DNA from: Leucogyrophana mollusca
Lineage: Eukaryota; Basidiomycota; Agaricomycetes; Boletales
Direction: 5' to 3'
DNA: 64,000 bases
Assembly (NCBI GenBank): GCA_021014945.1
Contig: MU266389.1
Location: forward strand, 1 to 64,000
Shown here in pieces: positions 11,064-22,791 of this stretch (position 1 is the stretch's first letter; each line of letters begins with the position of its first letter). Both the position numbers and the translations under genes were made by a program. A model generated the notes under the pieces. It was given only the letters and a program-made list of their open reading frames with translations, ran no database searches and had not been told where the DNA came from.

Positions 11064-13052
11064 ATGAGCAATCTCATATCCTGCGTGTCATGGTGCGCCC
11101 TTTCCTACTTTACGCGAAGGTGCAAAAAAATTTAAGATCGATAACGTAGGGTAAAGCGGGGCGTATCAGCTCGCCATCCACACAAATACGTCCTTGACGA
11201 AAAGGAACTGGAGCGGGTCAGCGCACTCGCACGAATAGAGCTCGAAGATGCGCGGATAGAGCTCGAGCGCGCGCACGAAGCCGCCAAGAAGATGGGCCGC
11301 GGCGCAGAGGGTATGGAGGCAGACGACGCACCTGACGATGAGAACGAATGGGTCGAGTGAGTGTTCATCATCTGATCGTTTCGTTAGGTACGATTGACTC
11401 CTTTTATGTGTGCCAAGTGAGGAAGACGATCCGATGGCGATGGACGAGGACCTTCCACCCAAGCCGAAAGCTGACGATTTGGCGCAGTACAACCTGGATG
11501 ATTACGATGATGATGTGAAAGAAGATGGTAGGTGTGTCCCTCAGAGATGGTATTGCTACTAATCCCTCGTATAGGAACTGGTCCTTTCAGTAATATCAAA
11601 GGACTGACGTTCTACCGGGATAATGCTGATGACCCATATATAACACTAAAGGAAGTATGTGCCCTCACTCCAGCAATCGCCCACAGATCGACTTACTTGC
11701 TTTATAGGGCGAGGAAGACGATGAGCGCGAAGACCTGGAAATTCTTCCCACAGATAACCTCCTCGTTACTGCCAAAACAGAGGACGAAGTTTCTCAGCTC
11801 GAAATATATGTATACGACGAATCCGAAGAAAATCTATATGTCCACCACGACCTCATGCTCCCCAATTTCCCTCTATGTCTTGAATGGCTCGACTTCGTTC
11901 CTGCATCATCCTCAACCGCCGCTCCTCCACAATTCGGTAACTACATCGCGGTGGGGACCCTTGATCCTGAGATCGAGATATGGTCTTTGGATGTCGTGGA
12001 GAGTATGTACCCTGATATGGTCCTCGGTAGGCCGGATAAAACGGCAGCACATGTCCCAGTGCCAGCGGGAACCGGCAAGAAAAAACGCAAGAAGGAGAAA
12101 CACCGACCCATCTCTGAACAACACCACGTTGACGCCGTCCTGAGTATCTCATGGAACAAAGTCCACCGACATATGCTCGCATCCGCATCCGCGGACCGCA
12201 CAGTCAAACTGTGGGACTTAAGCCGCGCACCCACTGGGGATGAGGAAAGCACAGGGGCAATACGGAGTTTTGGCGTGCACAAAGACAAGGTGCAGAGTGT
12301 TCAGTGGAACGAAAAAGACCCTACGGTTCTATTGTCTGGCAGTTATGATCGCACTGTTCGCGTTTATGATTCAAGAGCTCCAGATACTGGCGTTGGCGCT
12401 ATCCTCGGTGCTGATGTCGAGGCACTGAGATGGGACCCATGGGAAAGTCATGCTTTCTATGTAAGACCCATCCCAATGGTTACCTTTCCTTTGCTGAACT
12501 CTTGGGGATAGGTTTCGCTGGAAAATGGCATAGTCCTCAACTTTGACGCACGAGCGCTTCCCACAGATCTAAAATCACCGTCGCCTGCCCGCTTCACGCT
12601 CTCTGCTCATGACGGCGCGGTATCCGCGCTAGATGTGAACCCACACATCCGCGGGTGTATATGTACGGGCGGCACGGACAAAATGGTCAAGGTATGGAAT
12701 GTGGATGAGAGCGCTGGTGGAAAGGCGCAGGTTAGTATGGTCGCATCGCGGAATCTCGAAGTGGTAAGTTCCTCTGCGAGTGCACATCCGACTTGTTTCG
12801 GTACTCATTCGAATCCAGGGGAAAGTTTTCTCTGCTGTTTTCTCGCCAGACGACCCCCTTACTCTCGCTGCCGCGGGATCGAAGGCGAAGCTACAGATAT
12901 GGGACATTGGCGCAAATGCTGGTGCCAGAAAGGCGTTTGGGTCAAAACTTGCAGAAGCAGGTAGAAAACTCAAAGAAAAAGAGGGCGGAGGTATTGTTGG
13001 CCTTAGAAACGACGATGAGGAAAGCGAGGAGGAAGACGATAATGAAGAGTGA
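11064..13052 (+). CDS. PWP1: Periodic tryptophan protein 1 (WD-repeat ribosome biogenesis factor)
   Basis: PWP1 is a nucleolar/chromatin WD40 protein needed for rRNA production and large-subunit biogenesis in yeast and animals. There are seven exons: 11064-11092, 11150-11356, 11418-11527, 11575-11654, 11708-12460, 12512-12763 and 12819-13052. All phases close and give 554 residues. The first exon is only 29 nt and encodes MSNLISCVSW. Splicing onto VKRGVSARHPHKYVLDEKEL gives the conserved family N-terminus. Acidic segments follow, then WD repeats with ADRTVKLWDLS, SYDRTVRVYDSRAP, GGTDKMVKVWNVD and AGSKAKLQIWDIG. A Lys-rich insertion (TGKKKRKKEKHR) near residue 250 looks like a nuclear localisation signal. 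The C-terminus is acidic. The 3' end faces the eIF3j gene, with 122 bp between the stop codons. Confidence 0.93.
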
Positions 13053-13174
13053 TCTGTTCCGTGTGAATGGAGGTGACCATAAACTATTTGCACTGTTTTG
13101 GACATGAGGGAGCTCGCAACAAATTTCATATCCAACTGGGTAGTGAAAAATAATTGACATAGTGCATGCATATT

Positions 13175-14161
13175 CTACATGAAATCGTCACCGTTTGTCC
13201 CGAAGTCATCCAATGCCTCCTCGTACACCCCTGTATCAAACCTAGGAGGCCCAAATTAGTATACAGAATGCATGCCGGATGGAGAGATAAAACGTACTTC
13301 GTCCCGACCTTGGCAGCGCCGAGCACAGGCCTCGTAGTCGCTTTCGGCTTCTTCTTTCCACTCGCCTTGTCTCTCTGTTCCTTTTGTTTCTCGTTTGCTA
13401 GTGTTGTCAGCCCACTGGCTGCCTTCCGGACTTCAACATCTTTGAGTGGCCCAGCCAGCTCACGGACATGGTATTCGACAAAAGAGGGATAGAGTGGTTT
13501 GTTCTGATGTCGTTTGATAATAAACTCAATGATATCCGTGGAGAGCTTTTGGAAGTCCTCTTTCGTTCGAGGGTTCGCGGAAATCAAGGAATCGAGCTCG
13601 GATGACGACGTTCCTATGAAGGATCAGTGCCACCATCTGTCTCTCGGAGCTTGCACACCTACCACCCAGGCCAGCAGCACCAAAGAGTGCAGCTGCATTG
13701 TCAAGATCGGCCTTGATTTCTCGCTCCTTGTCTAATCTCGCCTTTTCTCGAGGATCAAGGACCTGGTCTTCATCATATTCGAGATCTTCTCCTGCAGCTA
13801 TCCGCGCGGCCCTGGCAGCCTCCTTCTCTGCAAGCTTGGCTTTCAAGGTACCCTTCTTCTTCGGGGGTGCCACAGATGCGGAAGAAGCTGATGGCTTCTC
13901 CTCCTCCTCGGAAGAGTCCTCCCAGTCGGTCTATGGGGGGAGGCGATTGATATGAGGTAGCTGGTAGATCATAGGGTGCGATCACTCACCGCAGGCGACT
14001 CTTCTTCTTCGTCCTCACCCTGAAACTTGCTTTTGAGGGGTATTTTCGGAATGGACGAGGCAGGTGCAGCCGCATCGGTGTCTGATTCTTCTGTGCTTGA
14101 TCGTGGTTAGCTCTGGAGGGCACCAAATGATACAGAGTACAGTAATACCCCAGTCAGACAT
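13175..14161 (-). CDS. HCR1: Translation initiation factor eIF3 subunit j
   Basis: eIF3j binds the 40S decoding region and helps in mRNA recruitment and in recycling. Visible segments are KSKFQGEDEEEESPA, TDWEDSSEEEEKPSASSAS, a basic stretch APPKKKGTLKAKLAEKEAAR, the core LISANPRTKEDFQKLSTDI and YVEYH-like SFVEYHVREL, and the conserved tail FDTGVYEEALDDFGTNGDDF before TAG. Exons 13175-13241, 13298-13613, 13663-13930 and 13990-14095 fit in phase. The first exon probably starts at the ATG at 14161 (MSDW, a common eIF3j start). However, I could not find a donor that joins it in phase to the exon at 14095. The exact N-terminus is therefore unresolved: a non-canonical splice or a sequence error is possible. 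Confidence 0.87.
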
Positions 14162-14654
14162 ATTTTTGAGATTCTAGGGTACAATGTACAGATTTACAGA
14201 CAGGGAGGGAAAGTACCCGAAGCTCTTGAAACTTGAGGCTTGAAGTCCAGAGTAGTGTTACTTGCTGCAGTGTTACCAGCCGATTTACGAAAGATACAAT
14301 CTATCAACTCAGCGGCCATACATAAACAGGTCAATATAGATATTGTTTAGTAAGCAATTCCCAGCCCAAGTCGCCTGTGCTGACACCGGTTCCCCGATTC
14401 ACGATACCTAACCACCACTCACCACCCAGCATCAAGAGAAACATGTCATCAGGGAATCATGGGACGAGGGCTGTCGGACTTCCATCACGAGCCTCCACTC
14501 AGTCCGAATTCTGACGTCGAACCACCCACCTTCTACTGAGTCCCTTCGAGCGCATCACGACCTCATAAAGTCCTTCGGTATGTATCCACCTGCCTTCCCC
14601 CCCTTAAACTAGCCCCTGCACTCCACAGGCTCCTGGACCCACACTACAAACACA
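14162..14654. other. Intergenic, eIF3j promoter side
   Basis: No gene is recognised. This region holds the upstream side of eIF3j and of the damaged small secreted protein gene beginning at 14655. Confidence 0.4.
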
Positions 14655-15172
14655 ATGGTTGCCGACCTTAAAGTTATCATCGCTTTTTTCGCTGTCGTTA
14701 CTGGTGCAGCCTCCGGAGAGTGGAATCAGCCATTACTCTGCATGCGACAGCTACCTCTCGATAAGGGTGCCGCCTGGACATTCCAAATATCGATATCAAC
14801 ACCCAATGCAATAGCCACACGACCGACTTCATTTAAACCCAACCTCCGGACGAAAAAAAGCAAAGTCGGGGTGCCATCGCTTCACGCATGCAAGTGGGGA
14901 CGTCGGTTCGTTCTTCCTCTTCAGTTGCCTGGTGGGGAGACGTTACAATGTCTGTATGGACTTGTATGAGGATAAAAATTGCGCAGAACGCGCCGCTGGT
15001 GTGTACTCGCTTCTATTTTCTTCGCACGAGTGAACTCAAGCTTTGTGCTTTGATTTTGGAGAGAAAACCGATGGGATGGGCAGGTGGAGAGGCAATTCGT
15101 CGCTTAGAGGTAGGAACCTTCTTTACGTTCGAGAGCCGGGTCTTATGTATTGGGTTCGGTAAACACGGGTAG
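14655..15172 (+). pseudogene. Damaged small secreted protein gene (SSP family, member 1)
   Basis: The ATG at 14655 opens a signal-peptide-like sequence (MVADLKVIIAFFAVVTGAA). Downstream, one frame reads NTQCNSHTTDFI and then hits TAA. The next frame reads SGCHRFTHASGDVGSFFLFS and YNVCMDLYEDKNCAERAA. These match member 3 at 38262 (CYTGTHDFIYAGEPSGC, GDLQSFVFTT, YRLTLYSSTDC) in the same order. No GT-AG intron joins the two frames, so a frameshift or stop has probably broken the gene. The 3' part still looks intact: a phase-1 donor at 14998, six codons after the Cys, and an acceptor at 15107 give EVGTFFTFESRVLCIGFG and a stop at 15170-15172. Member 2 has EVGKDNTF at the same point. An intact gene with an unusual splice cannot be excluded. 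Confidence 0.5.
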
Positions 15173-15506
15173 TGCAGTGGCCCCGATAATGATCAGATCT
15201 CGAAGTCATCGAAGTAGAGACTGTGAGAGCCTCGGCGCTCAGGCTTAGGTTCTGCCAGGCATTGCACGTCGCCACCATTGAGGCCTTCGTGAAGCTCACA
15301 CAGCGCTGGAAGATAGAGGGCTTGTTGGGTCCAGGACGAGCAAATTATATATCATCGGATGGTAGTCGGCTCTTATTTGATATGTGACAAATGAGCGCGT
15401 CAAAATGCGTCGGTCACGCGTCTGTCACAAGCTTGTCGGTCGCTTTGCAAATTGTACCTCGAAACTTGCCAGTATACACCCAGAGCTCTCACTCCAAAGG
15501 AAAGGT
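15173..15506. other. Intergenic, ORC1 promoter region
   Basis: About 330 bp between the damaged secreted protein gene and the ORC1 start. A TATA-poor sequence containing MluI-like acgcgt near 15415 lies upstream of the ORC1 ATG. MluI boxes mark G1/S genes in yeasts, but relevance here is only an inference. Confidence 0.3.
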
Positions 15507-18305
15507 ATGGTAGATGAACCAACACCAATCACACCTCGCCGCTCGAAACGATTCCAGCCCTTGGTGACACCGTCCCGCAGCAATGTATTGTTCGACGAAT
15601 CCGCAGCCTGGATTGGTGAACCATGCCACACACGACCCAGCATACGCGCCGACTGCACCCTTTTTTCCGATGATGAGGACTGCCCAGAAGTTTCCGGAAT
15701 GCAGACTGTGTTTTATCGTGGGTTTAAGCGGAAGAAGGATGTCCCCCTTGCTAGAGATGCGAAGGAGAAGGGACGTCAGGTGAACGCCGATGCGGAAGAG
15801 ATCTATGAAGTCGGGGACACGGTACTTGTGCGCACTGTGTCAAGGGTGCTCAGTGTTGGCGTAATTGTTGCTATATGGGAAGTACGCACAGGAGAGAGAC
15901 AACGCAGAAGCAGCGCGAACATGACCGTCATGGTCCATTGGTTTCTGCGTCCGGAGCAGCTACCGGCAATACGTGCGCGAAGGGAGCATCTGGAAGTCAG
16001 GTTTTTGTGTTCTCCACATAATCTCTTGCTCACATTCTGTTGCGTAGAACGAGGTCTACTTCACACTTTCATCCGAGGCAACCTTGACTCCTGCCGAGAT
16101 AGTCTCCCACTGCACCGTTATAGACAAACTGCCTGATGCACCGACCAAGAAATCTCAGAGAGCTTCCAAGCGTCCACCTCGAGCATGGGCTACTCAAGAT
16201 CAAGCAGACGCAACATTCTGCTGTAACCTTGCAATCAACCCACAACGCGGGCTTTACTATTCCCTTGACTGGCGGGCGCACAGAAACCTAGCTCTAGCAA
16301 GTAGTGTCGAGGAGCAAACCAACGGTACCGCCTGGAACGTCGCTGTCCAGCAGTCTAAGAAACCTGCACCCAAGAGGCGAAAATTACACTCTGTGGTTGA
16401 AGAATCGGAGGCAGGTGACAAGGATAGCGATTATGAACATAGAGAGGACGAACTTCCGGACGATGTAGACGGCGAGCTACTTCCTACGTGGACTGAAACG
16501 TCAGAATCGGAACCCGATGTACACGAGATCATGGACGAAGTTCCGAAGACCCCATCCAAGAAACGCAAACTCGCAACGCCGAAATCCACCCCTCGGAAAC
16601 GACGGACACAGACACTTGTAGCTCCGACGCCCCATTCTAAAGCGGCCATCCGGAAACGCAGCCGCAAAGTGCCCGATGTCCGCCTTCCGCCGCCGGACTT
16701 GACACAGGAACATTATCGGCAACTGCAGAAGCTAGCCCCAGACCCGTGGCTTAGAGCAATGCACGTCCTGCACGTCGCTGCGAGACCGGATGTGTTGCCC
16801 TGCAGAGGGGAGGAGTACAATAGGGTGCTGCGAACCGTTGAAGAGCTCTTGGAAGAAGGGAGTGGGGGATGTGTCTGTAGGATACACTTTCCAGATCACA
16901 TTTTCTCGCGCTCACTACTCATACAGATATATCTGGCGTACCTGGAACGGGCAAGACCGCAACGGTGCACGCTGTGGTTCGTGAACTGACCCGGATGGCG
17001 CAGAACAGTGTCAGTTAAACCCTGCCGCAGCCTCCCGCCCCCATTCTGATCAGATGGATATAGGAAACGAATCCATTTACCTACGTGGAAATCAATGGAC
17101 TGAAGATACCGGAGCCTTCTGCTGCCTACAATCTCCTCTGGGAAGGAATCTCAGGCCATAACGTAGCAACAGATGGACATATCAAAGTCAGCGCTAAAGA
17201 AGCCCTCAAACAACTCAGCAAACACTTCGGTGCGGGAGCTCGAGCTGGCCCTGGTGAACACGCTTGGTCAGTGTGATGAACGGAGAGCTTTCCATTATCG
17301 CTTACAGATCTTGCACGGGTAAAGTGTTGTGCTGATGGATGAGCTGGACCAACTTGTCACGGCCAAGCAAGACGTGGTCTATAATTTCTTCAATTGGCCA
17401 ACCATCGCCGGATCAAAACTGGTCGTGCTTGCCGTTGCGAACACCATGGATCTTCCAGAGAGAGCAATGAACGGGAGAGTGCGAAGTCGGCTAGGTAGCC
17501 ACCTTTATTCTATTGGCCATTACTCTCGACTTATATCAATCTCAAGGAATGATCAGGATTAACTTCCAGCCATATACGACACAACAACTCGAGAAGATCG
17601 TGCAGTCACGGCTACACAGCGCCAAGGAAGGCCTGGAGGACGACAGGGATGTCATCAGTGCTGATGGCGTCAAGTTCGCTGCCATGAAAGTCTCATCTAT
17701 CAGCGGAGATGCACGCCGTGTTCTCGATATCTGCAGGTGGGCTTTATTTGTCTGCGACGAGCTTATGGATGTGGTAATTACCCCCACCTTTCTATGTAGG
17801 AGAGCGGTGGAACTCGCGCACCCTCGGACACGAACCGCACGCCCCGATGACGTGAAGGAAGTGATCAAGGTGATGCAGAACAGCCCGACTGCCGCCTACC
17901 TTCGTGAATGTAGCGTACACGAACGCATCATGCTCGCGTCACTCTTGAAATGCATCAAGAGGGAAGGTGTAGAAGAGATCAAATGGGGGGAGGTTCGTTT
18001 CTCTCTTATCTCCAGGAAGACCTCACCAACAAAGCACACGGAGTTAGATCCAGCAGCAACACAATATCTACATGGATAGCCTCACTGGTGATGACGATCC
18101 GACACGAAAACCAGCACCCGGGGAACTTATGTTTGTCCTCGACTCCTTGCTCGCGTCGCGTGCTATACTTGTGGAAGATGGGCTGGCTGCTGCGCGAAAG
18201 TCACCCAATGACCGGAGGGTTATACTAAACCTAGAGCAGGTGGAGGTCGAACGAGTACTGAGCGAAGTTGGAGGTCCACGGTGGAAGAGTGCCCTTGGTA
18301 CATAG
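15507..18305 (+). CDS. ORC1: Origin recognition complex subunit 1
   Basis: ORC1 is the ATPase subunit of ORC, which marks replication origins and loads MCM helicase with Cdc6. Eight exons (15507-15995, 16048-16876, 16927-17009, 17064-17266, 17325-17494, 17547-17736, 17800-17992, 18054-18305) close in phase to 802 residues. An N-terminal BAH domain spans about residues 70-200 ([43 protein letters not shown]). A basic disordered linker with several TPKS/TPRK-like sites follows. The AAA+ core has Walker A GVPGTGKT, Walker [11 protein letters not shown] and sensor region [11 protein letters not shown]. The C-terminal winged helix ends [20 protein letters not shown]. The start was chosen because [16 protein letters not shown] is the first ATG leading into the family sequence. 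The 3' end converges with NDUFAF7, with 183 bp between stop codons. Confidence 0.93.
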
Positions 18306-18488
18306 ATGAAATCCAATGCCACGACCGAATCATTACTCTCGCCCTGTTGTTTGTAGGAGCCTCGGTTGGGGGGTCACTCCCACATGACCGATACCGGCTG
18401 TCGTTGTAGCCTAATACCAGTTGATCGGCCAAATTGTAGATTCAGTTATAAGGCCATCCCCCTCAAATCAGAAGGATCAGCACTAAGA

Positions 18489-20202
18489 CTAAGCAACTGG
18501 GTCGCTAACGTTTTCCTGGCCGAGCGCCTCCATAAATGGCCACACCTCCTGGCCTTCGCCTGTAGCCCTACTTGTAATACCCAACACGCGATACTGCGTA
18601 CCCATTCCCACGGGATCGATGAGCCTCTTCGCGCCTTCCTCGATTGCGCCCTTGCGCTGGTCAGTAGAGGCTGCGCGTTTCAATGCGTCCACACGGAGCC
18701 TCAGCCCGAGGCGAGTGAGAAAATCGGCTTGGGAGATAGTTCCGTGAGTTGCTACTGTGGAGAAGTTAGTTTTATGAAGACGAATTGGCCCGAGCACAAA
18801 TGTACCGATGTTGCCGAGAGCTTCTTTGAGCAAGGCAAAGTCAACGTTGGCTGTGATGTCGCATTCCCCAGGGAGGTTAAAAATATCAACTATCTCGTGA
18901 TTCTTGAACGCCTAAAGCCATCTCGTGTTGAGGAATACAACAAGGGACGGGAGAGCAGGCAACACGTACTCGCAGTGAGTCGCCGAAGACGTGATCCTTG
19001 CCGTAATCAACGACAAGAGCACAACCACCCCCCGAGGCCAGCAGCTCACCAATCTGGCGCGCTGTTCGCGTGGACGCAGCCGATACCTCGATTCGGGTAC
19101 CAACAGGAACTGTCTTGAACCGTGGAGAGATAAGTCCGAGGACAGTCGATGACGCAGTTGGAGAAGGAGAAAGAACGCGCTTCCACCGTGAGGAACAAGG
19201 TTCGCGGTTCAGATCGGCAAGCGCAGGCGGTGGTGAGGGAGACGATGGCATTGTGTATGTGATACTGGGATTTTCTGCAAGCGCAATGAGCACTTCATGC
19301 CACCCTTGATTTGTTTTCTGCACTCCAACTGTCAGCAATAAGAAAGGAAGACATGCCGACGTTTACTTCTAGTACATGCACCGGGAGCGCGTCGAAGAAC
19401 TCGTGTGCAACAAGCATCGTGTACTGCTCCTCATCGTGGGGGATATCCTCGACCGAATCATGCCATACAATATTGCAACCAAGATTCTGGGACGCAGTGT
19501 ACAACTTGTTTTGTTGCATTTCGCGCATAGCCGTGCTCGTTTCGACGAGGTGCACACTTCCGAGCTTGTCACGCAGATTCTTAAACTGAGAAATCACCTA
19601 ACCAAATGCGTGCGTAAGTGGATACTGGACGGGAGGACAGCCGAGATAGTTTACCCTGAGGATATCGTCCATCAACGTACCTCTTCCCGGACCCAGCTCT
19701 ATCAACCTAAAAGGCTTTAGATGCGCGCTCTTCATCCATCGCTCTAGCATCCAAGCTGCCAGCAACTGTCATGGGGACTAGGGGCTCGTTACCTCAAACA
19801 CGCCGACTGACAAACGGGAAAAACGCGTACCTCGCCGAATACCTGGCTGATCTCCGGACTAGTTATGAAGTCGCCTTGGGTGCCGAAGACAGCATGTTCG
19901 GGTTTCATGTAGTACCCATGTATTGGGTGTGAAAGACATAGCTGCATATAAGTCGAGAAGGATATTGGTCCTGTAGCCTTGCTTCACGTTACAGAGTCTG
20001 CAGTGGATCATGTGGGTGAGAAGCGAACCTTGATGCTGTCCGTTATGATCTTCTCGACTTCCGTGATGGTGCCCAAGCCATTATTGACAGAATATGTACG
20101 CTTTTGAGGAGCAGTGTGATTTCTTGCAGCTCGGAACCAAGTGAAAGACGCTGGGCGTCTGCGACAGCCATTTAGCTGGGACTTTGAAGCTAATCTGAGC
20201 AT
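18489..20202 (-). CDS. NDUFAF7: Protein arginine methyltransferase NDUFAF7 (MidA), mitochondrial
   Basis: This family dimethylates an arginine of the complex I NDUFS2 subunit in the mitochondrial matrix and is needed for complex I assembly. Six exons (20029-20202, 19831-19977, 19655-19765, 19367-19597, 18970-19317, 18489-18911) give 477 residues in phase. The N-terminus MLRLASKSQLNGCRRR is Arg-rich and lacks acidic residues, as expected for a mitochondrial presequence. Family motifs are VEKIITDSIKATGPISFSTY, CLSHPIHGYYMK, GDFITSPEISQVFGE, the SAM-binding RLIELGPGRGTLMDDILR, MLVAHEFFDALPVHVLE, GGGCALVVDYG and ANVDFALLKEAL. Exon 2 starts at the upstream of two nearby AG sites because only that keeps ATGPIS in frame. 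The gene is divergent from eIF6 across 313 bp. Confidence 0.92.
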
Positions 20203-20515
20203 AGGCGAGCGCCAGAACCTTTCCGCGACTCGGGCTTGACTCGAGGTGAGTGTTTCTCCGTTGCGAACGGTCTGAGGAGCCGCGAAATAGCACACGCCGT
20301 GCGGAACCGGAAAGTTGACGCGAGTTGACTTGATGGTGCAAACAAATTCCCTATACATAAAAGGACCTTTAGGTTTACGGACTCTGGTCACAACACAACT
20401 ATCTAATCCAGCTCCGAGTCTCAAAAAGTACCCCTTCCCTTTTCTTTCTTGTATTCTAGCTTTCCTAGTAACTCCAAGAACACATCTGTAGCTGTACAAA
20501 TCCCCCCCTCAGACC
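20203..20515. promoter_or_regulatory. Shared promoter region of NDUFAF7 and eIF6
   Basis: The two start codons lie 313 bp apart and point away from each other, so this stretch must hold both promoters. No TATA box is clear on either side. Leader sequences are pyrimidine-rich near the eIF6 start. Confidence 0.55.
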
Positions 20516-21471
20516 ATGACGACCCGTAAGCTGCCTTAGATCTTGATGATCTTTTACTTCCCTCACAACTCGCACACAGGTATACAATTTGAAAACAGCA
20601 GCGATATCGGCGTCTTCGCGAAGCTCACCAACAGCTACTGCCTGGCTGCAATCCAAGGCAGCACTAATTTTTACTCCGCTTTCGAAAGTGAGCTGGGCGA
20701 TGTCATTCCCATCGTTCACACCTCCATCGGTGGCACACGCATTGTCGGCAGACTGACTGCAGGTGATCGACAGTCTTGTCTTATCGTAGACCTAAATTAA
20801 AGGAGCTGACACCTCTCGCAGGCAATCGCCATGGTCTCCTCGTCCCCTCGACGACAACAGACCAGGAGCTGCAACATCTTCGCAACTCCCTCCCCGACGC
20901 CGTTGCAATCCAGCGCGTCGAAGAGCGCCTTTCCGCGCTGGGAAACGTCATCGCATGTAACGACTACGTTGCTCTCGTGCATCCAGATGTCGACCGCGAG
21001 ACCGAAGAAATTATTGCGGATGTACTCAAGGTTGAAGTCTTCCGCCAAACTGTCGCCGATAACGTCCTTGTCGGCAGTTATTGTGCGATCACGAACCAAG
21101 GCGGGCTTGTGCACCCCCAAACGAGTGTTCAGGATCAAGACGAGCTGAGTAGCTTACTTCAGGTCCCACTAGTGGTGAGTTCTCTCTTATGTGGTCTTTG
21201 GACTCTATCTGAGAACTTTTGCAGGCAGGGACTGTCAACCGTGGTTCCGATGTTATTGGTGCCGGCCTTGTTGTGAATGACTGGTGTGCATTCACGGGTC
21301 TCGAGACAACAGCGACCGAAATCAGTGTAATCGAAGCTACTTTCAGTGCGTCACTTAACTCAATTCAGATTCTAAGACACCTCTCATACATTGTTCACAG
21401 AGTTACAAGGTCAAGAATCTTCCGCAGTGATTGGCGAGATGCGCGATTCTCTCATCGACAACTGGGCATGA
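20516..21471 (+). CDS. TIF6: Translation initiation factor eIF6 (60S anti-association factor)
   Basis: eIF6 binds the 60S subunit, prevents premature joining with 40S, and acts in nucleolar 60S maturation. Five exons (20516-20525, 20580-20762, 20822-21174, 21225-21345, 21401-21471) close to 245 residues, the usual length of the family. The first coding exon is only 10 nt (MTT plus one base). It is well supported because splicing gives [19 protein letters not shown], the conserved N-terminus. Other motifs are [59 protein letters not shown] and [19 protein letters not shown]. The protein ends [14 protein letters not shown]. Introns are 46-59 nt. Confidence 0.96.
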
Positions 21472-22791
21472 TCAGATCGTATTTGGACATGCACTCGACT
21501 GTCATGGCGTCTATACCTCTGCCCTTGCTTTCGTGTCCATATTGATGTGACTTCGAACACAACCATTCCTCTTGCACGTTTCTGTATCCTTACTACTTTG
21601 CTGGAATAGACTGCATGGGATAGGCCATCGTTGCCAGGGGTGTGGCGCTTGGTTTGCTTGTTGGGGGCAAGAAGATGAACTCGTTCCACATACTGCGTCA
21701 GACCGCTGGGAGGAATCATTAGTTCCAAGGTCACTGAAATCGGGAGGTGGCACCGTGGGCTTCGCGACCGATCGATCAGTTTTCGACTCATTCACGATGG
21801 AACCTCGATTCGTGTTATTATGAAGAGTTATCAAGAGCAGAGCGGTGCGGGGTACCTATCTCTACGAGAACGTTCACTGGATTGGAAGCTTGAGGCGCAC
21901 CCATTGGCCCAACAAATGCAAAAATCGATCACCACTGGCAGGCGAGCGAAGAAATCAAAATCTTCAAAGACTAGAGCTCTTCACGACATTGGAAGCGATT
22001 GAGTTGACAGAAGTACAGAACACTAGTGATGTACGCTGAGTTCCAATCATCGAAAGCAACCATGCTCATAAACATAGACAAGTGACCTGCTGAGCTTGTC
22101 ACTCGAAGGCAGGATTTTGTCGTGGAGGGTCGTGAAGATCACAGCGACGGAACCAAGCGTTTCATCGTGGCCCTTGACATCGCCCAAAGGGTGTGCAGTG
22201 CCGCAACATTGAAGCATCAGCAATGCCAGAAGCCTTGTTAGCAACGGCAGCGACGTCACGTGGTGGGGTGTAGAGAAGAGAACGGGCGCTGCAGGAGCAC
22301 ACTGTGGACGACGAGGACCTGTGTGGGACGAAAGGGCCAGTGAGGAGGGTATGGGATGAGAATAATCAAAGGTTGATGGGGAGACTGAATGGTCATGAAG
22401 GCCTGAACCCTTGAATCGTGGCTGAATCGGCGAAACTACAGTACCGGGTATGCAGCTGACATCTGCTTCGTTTGCCCCGAGATTTTCTGACTCGGAGGGT
22501 ATTTGCCGAGTATTTTCCCAGCGTCCCCTAGCACAAGAATAGACCACTATTGTGTTCCCGAATGCCCGAATTTATCGGAATGTCCTAGGCCAGGCAAACA
22601 TCATCACAGGTGTCACGTCAATGTTTGCTGTGCGGCCGGTCGGCCATACTTCTTGTCTGGGGTCGTTAAACAGCAATGCAGAACACAAGACGCCAATAGA
22701 TACACGAAAATACACACTGATTACAGAATTAAGTCCTCTTCTTTTCCTCTGAGCACTCACAGTCGCAGTAAATTCTATCTCCCTTTCGTAG
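21472..22791. other. Intergenic, no supported gene
   Basis: 1.3 kb lies between the 3' ends of eIF6 and the mutarotase gene. Open frames on both strands (for example 22047-22547 minus) lack recognisable domains, good start contexts and splice partners. Nothing repetitive was noticed. Confidence 0.4.

Noticed and set aside
22047..22547. Minus-strand frame of 166 codons downstream of eIF6
   Set aside because: The composition is unlike neighbouring coding DNA, there is no ATG with good context, and no domain is present.
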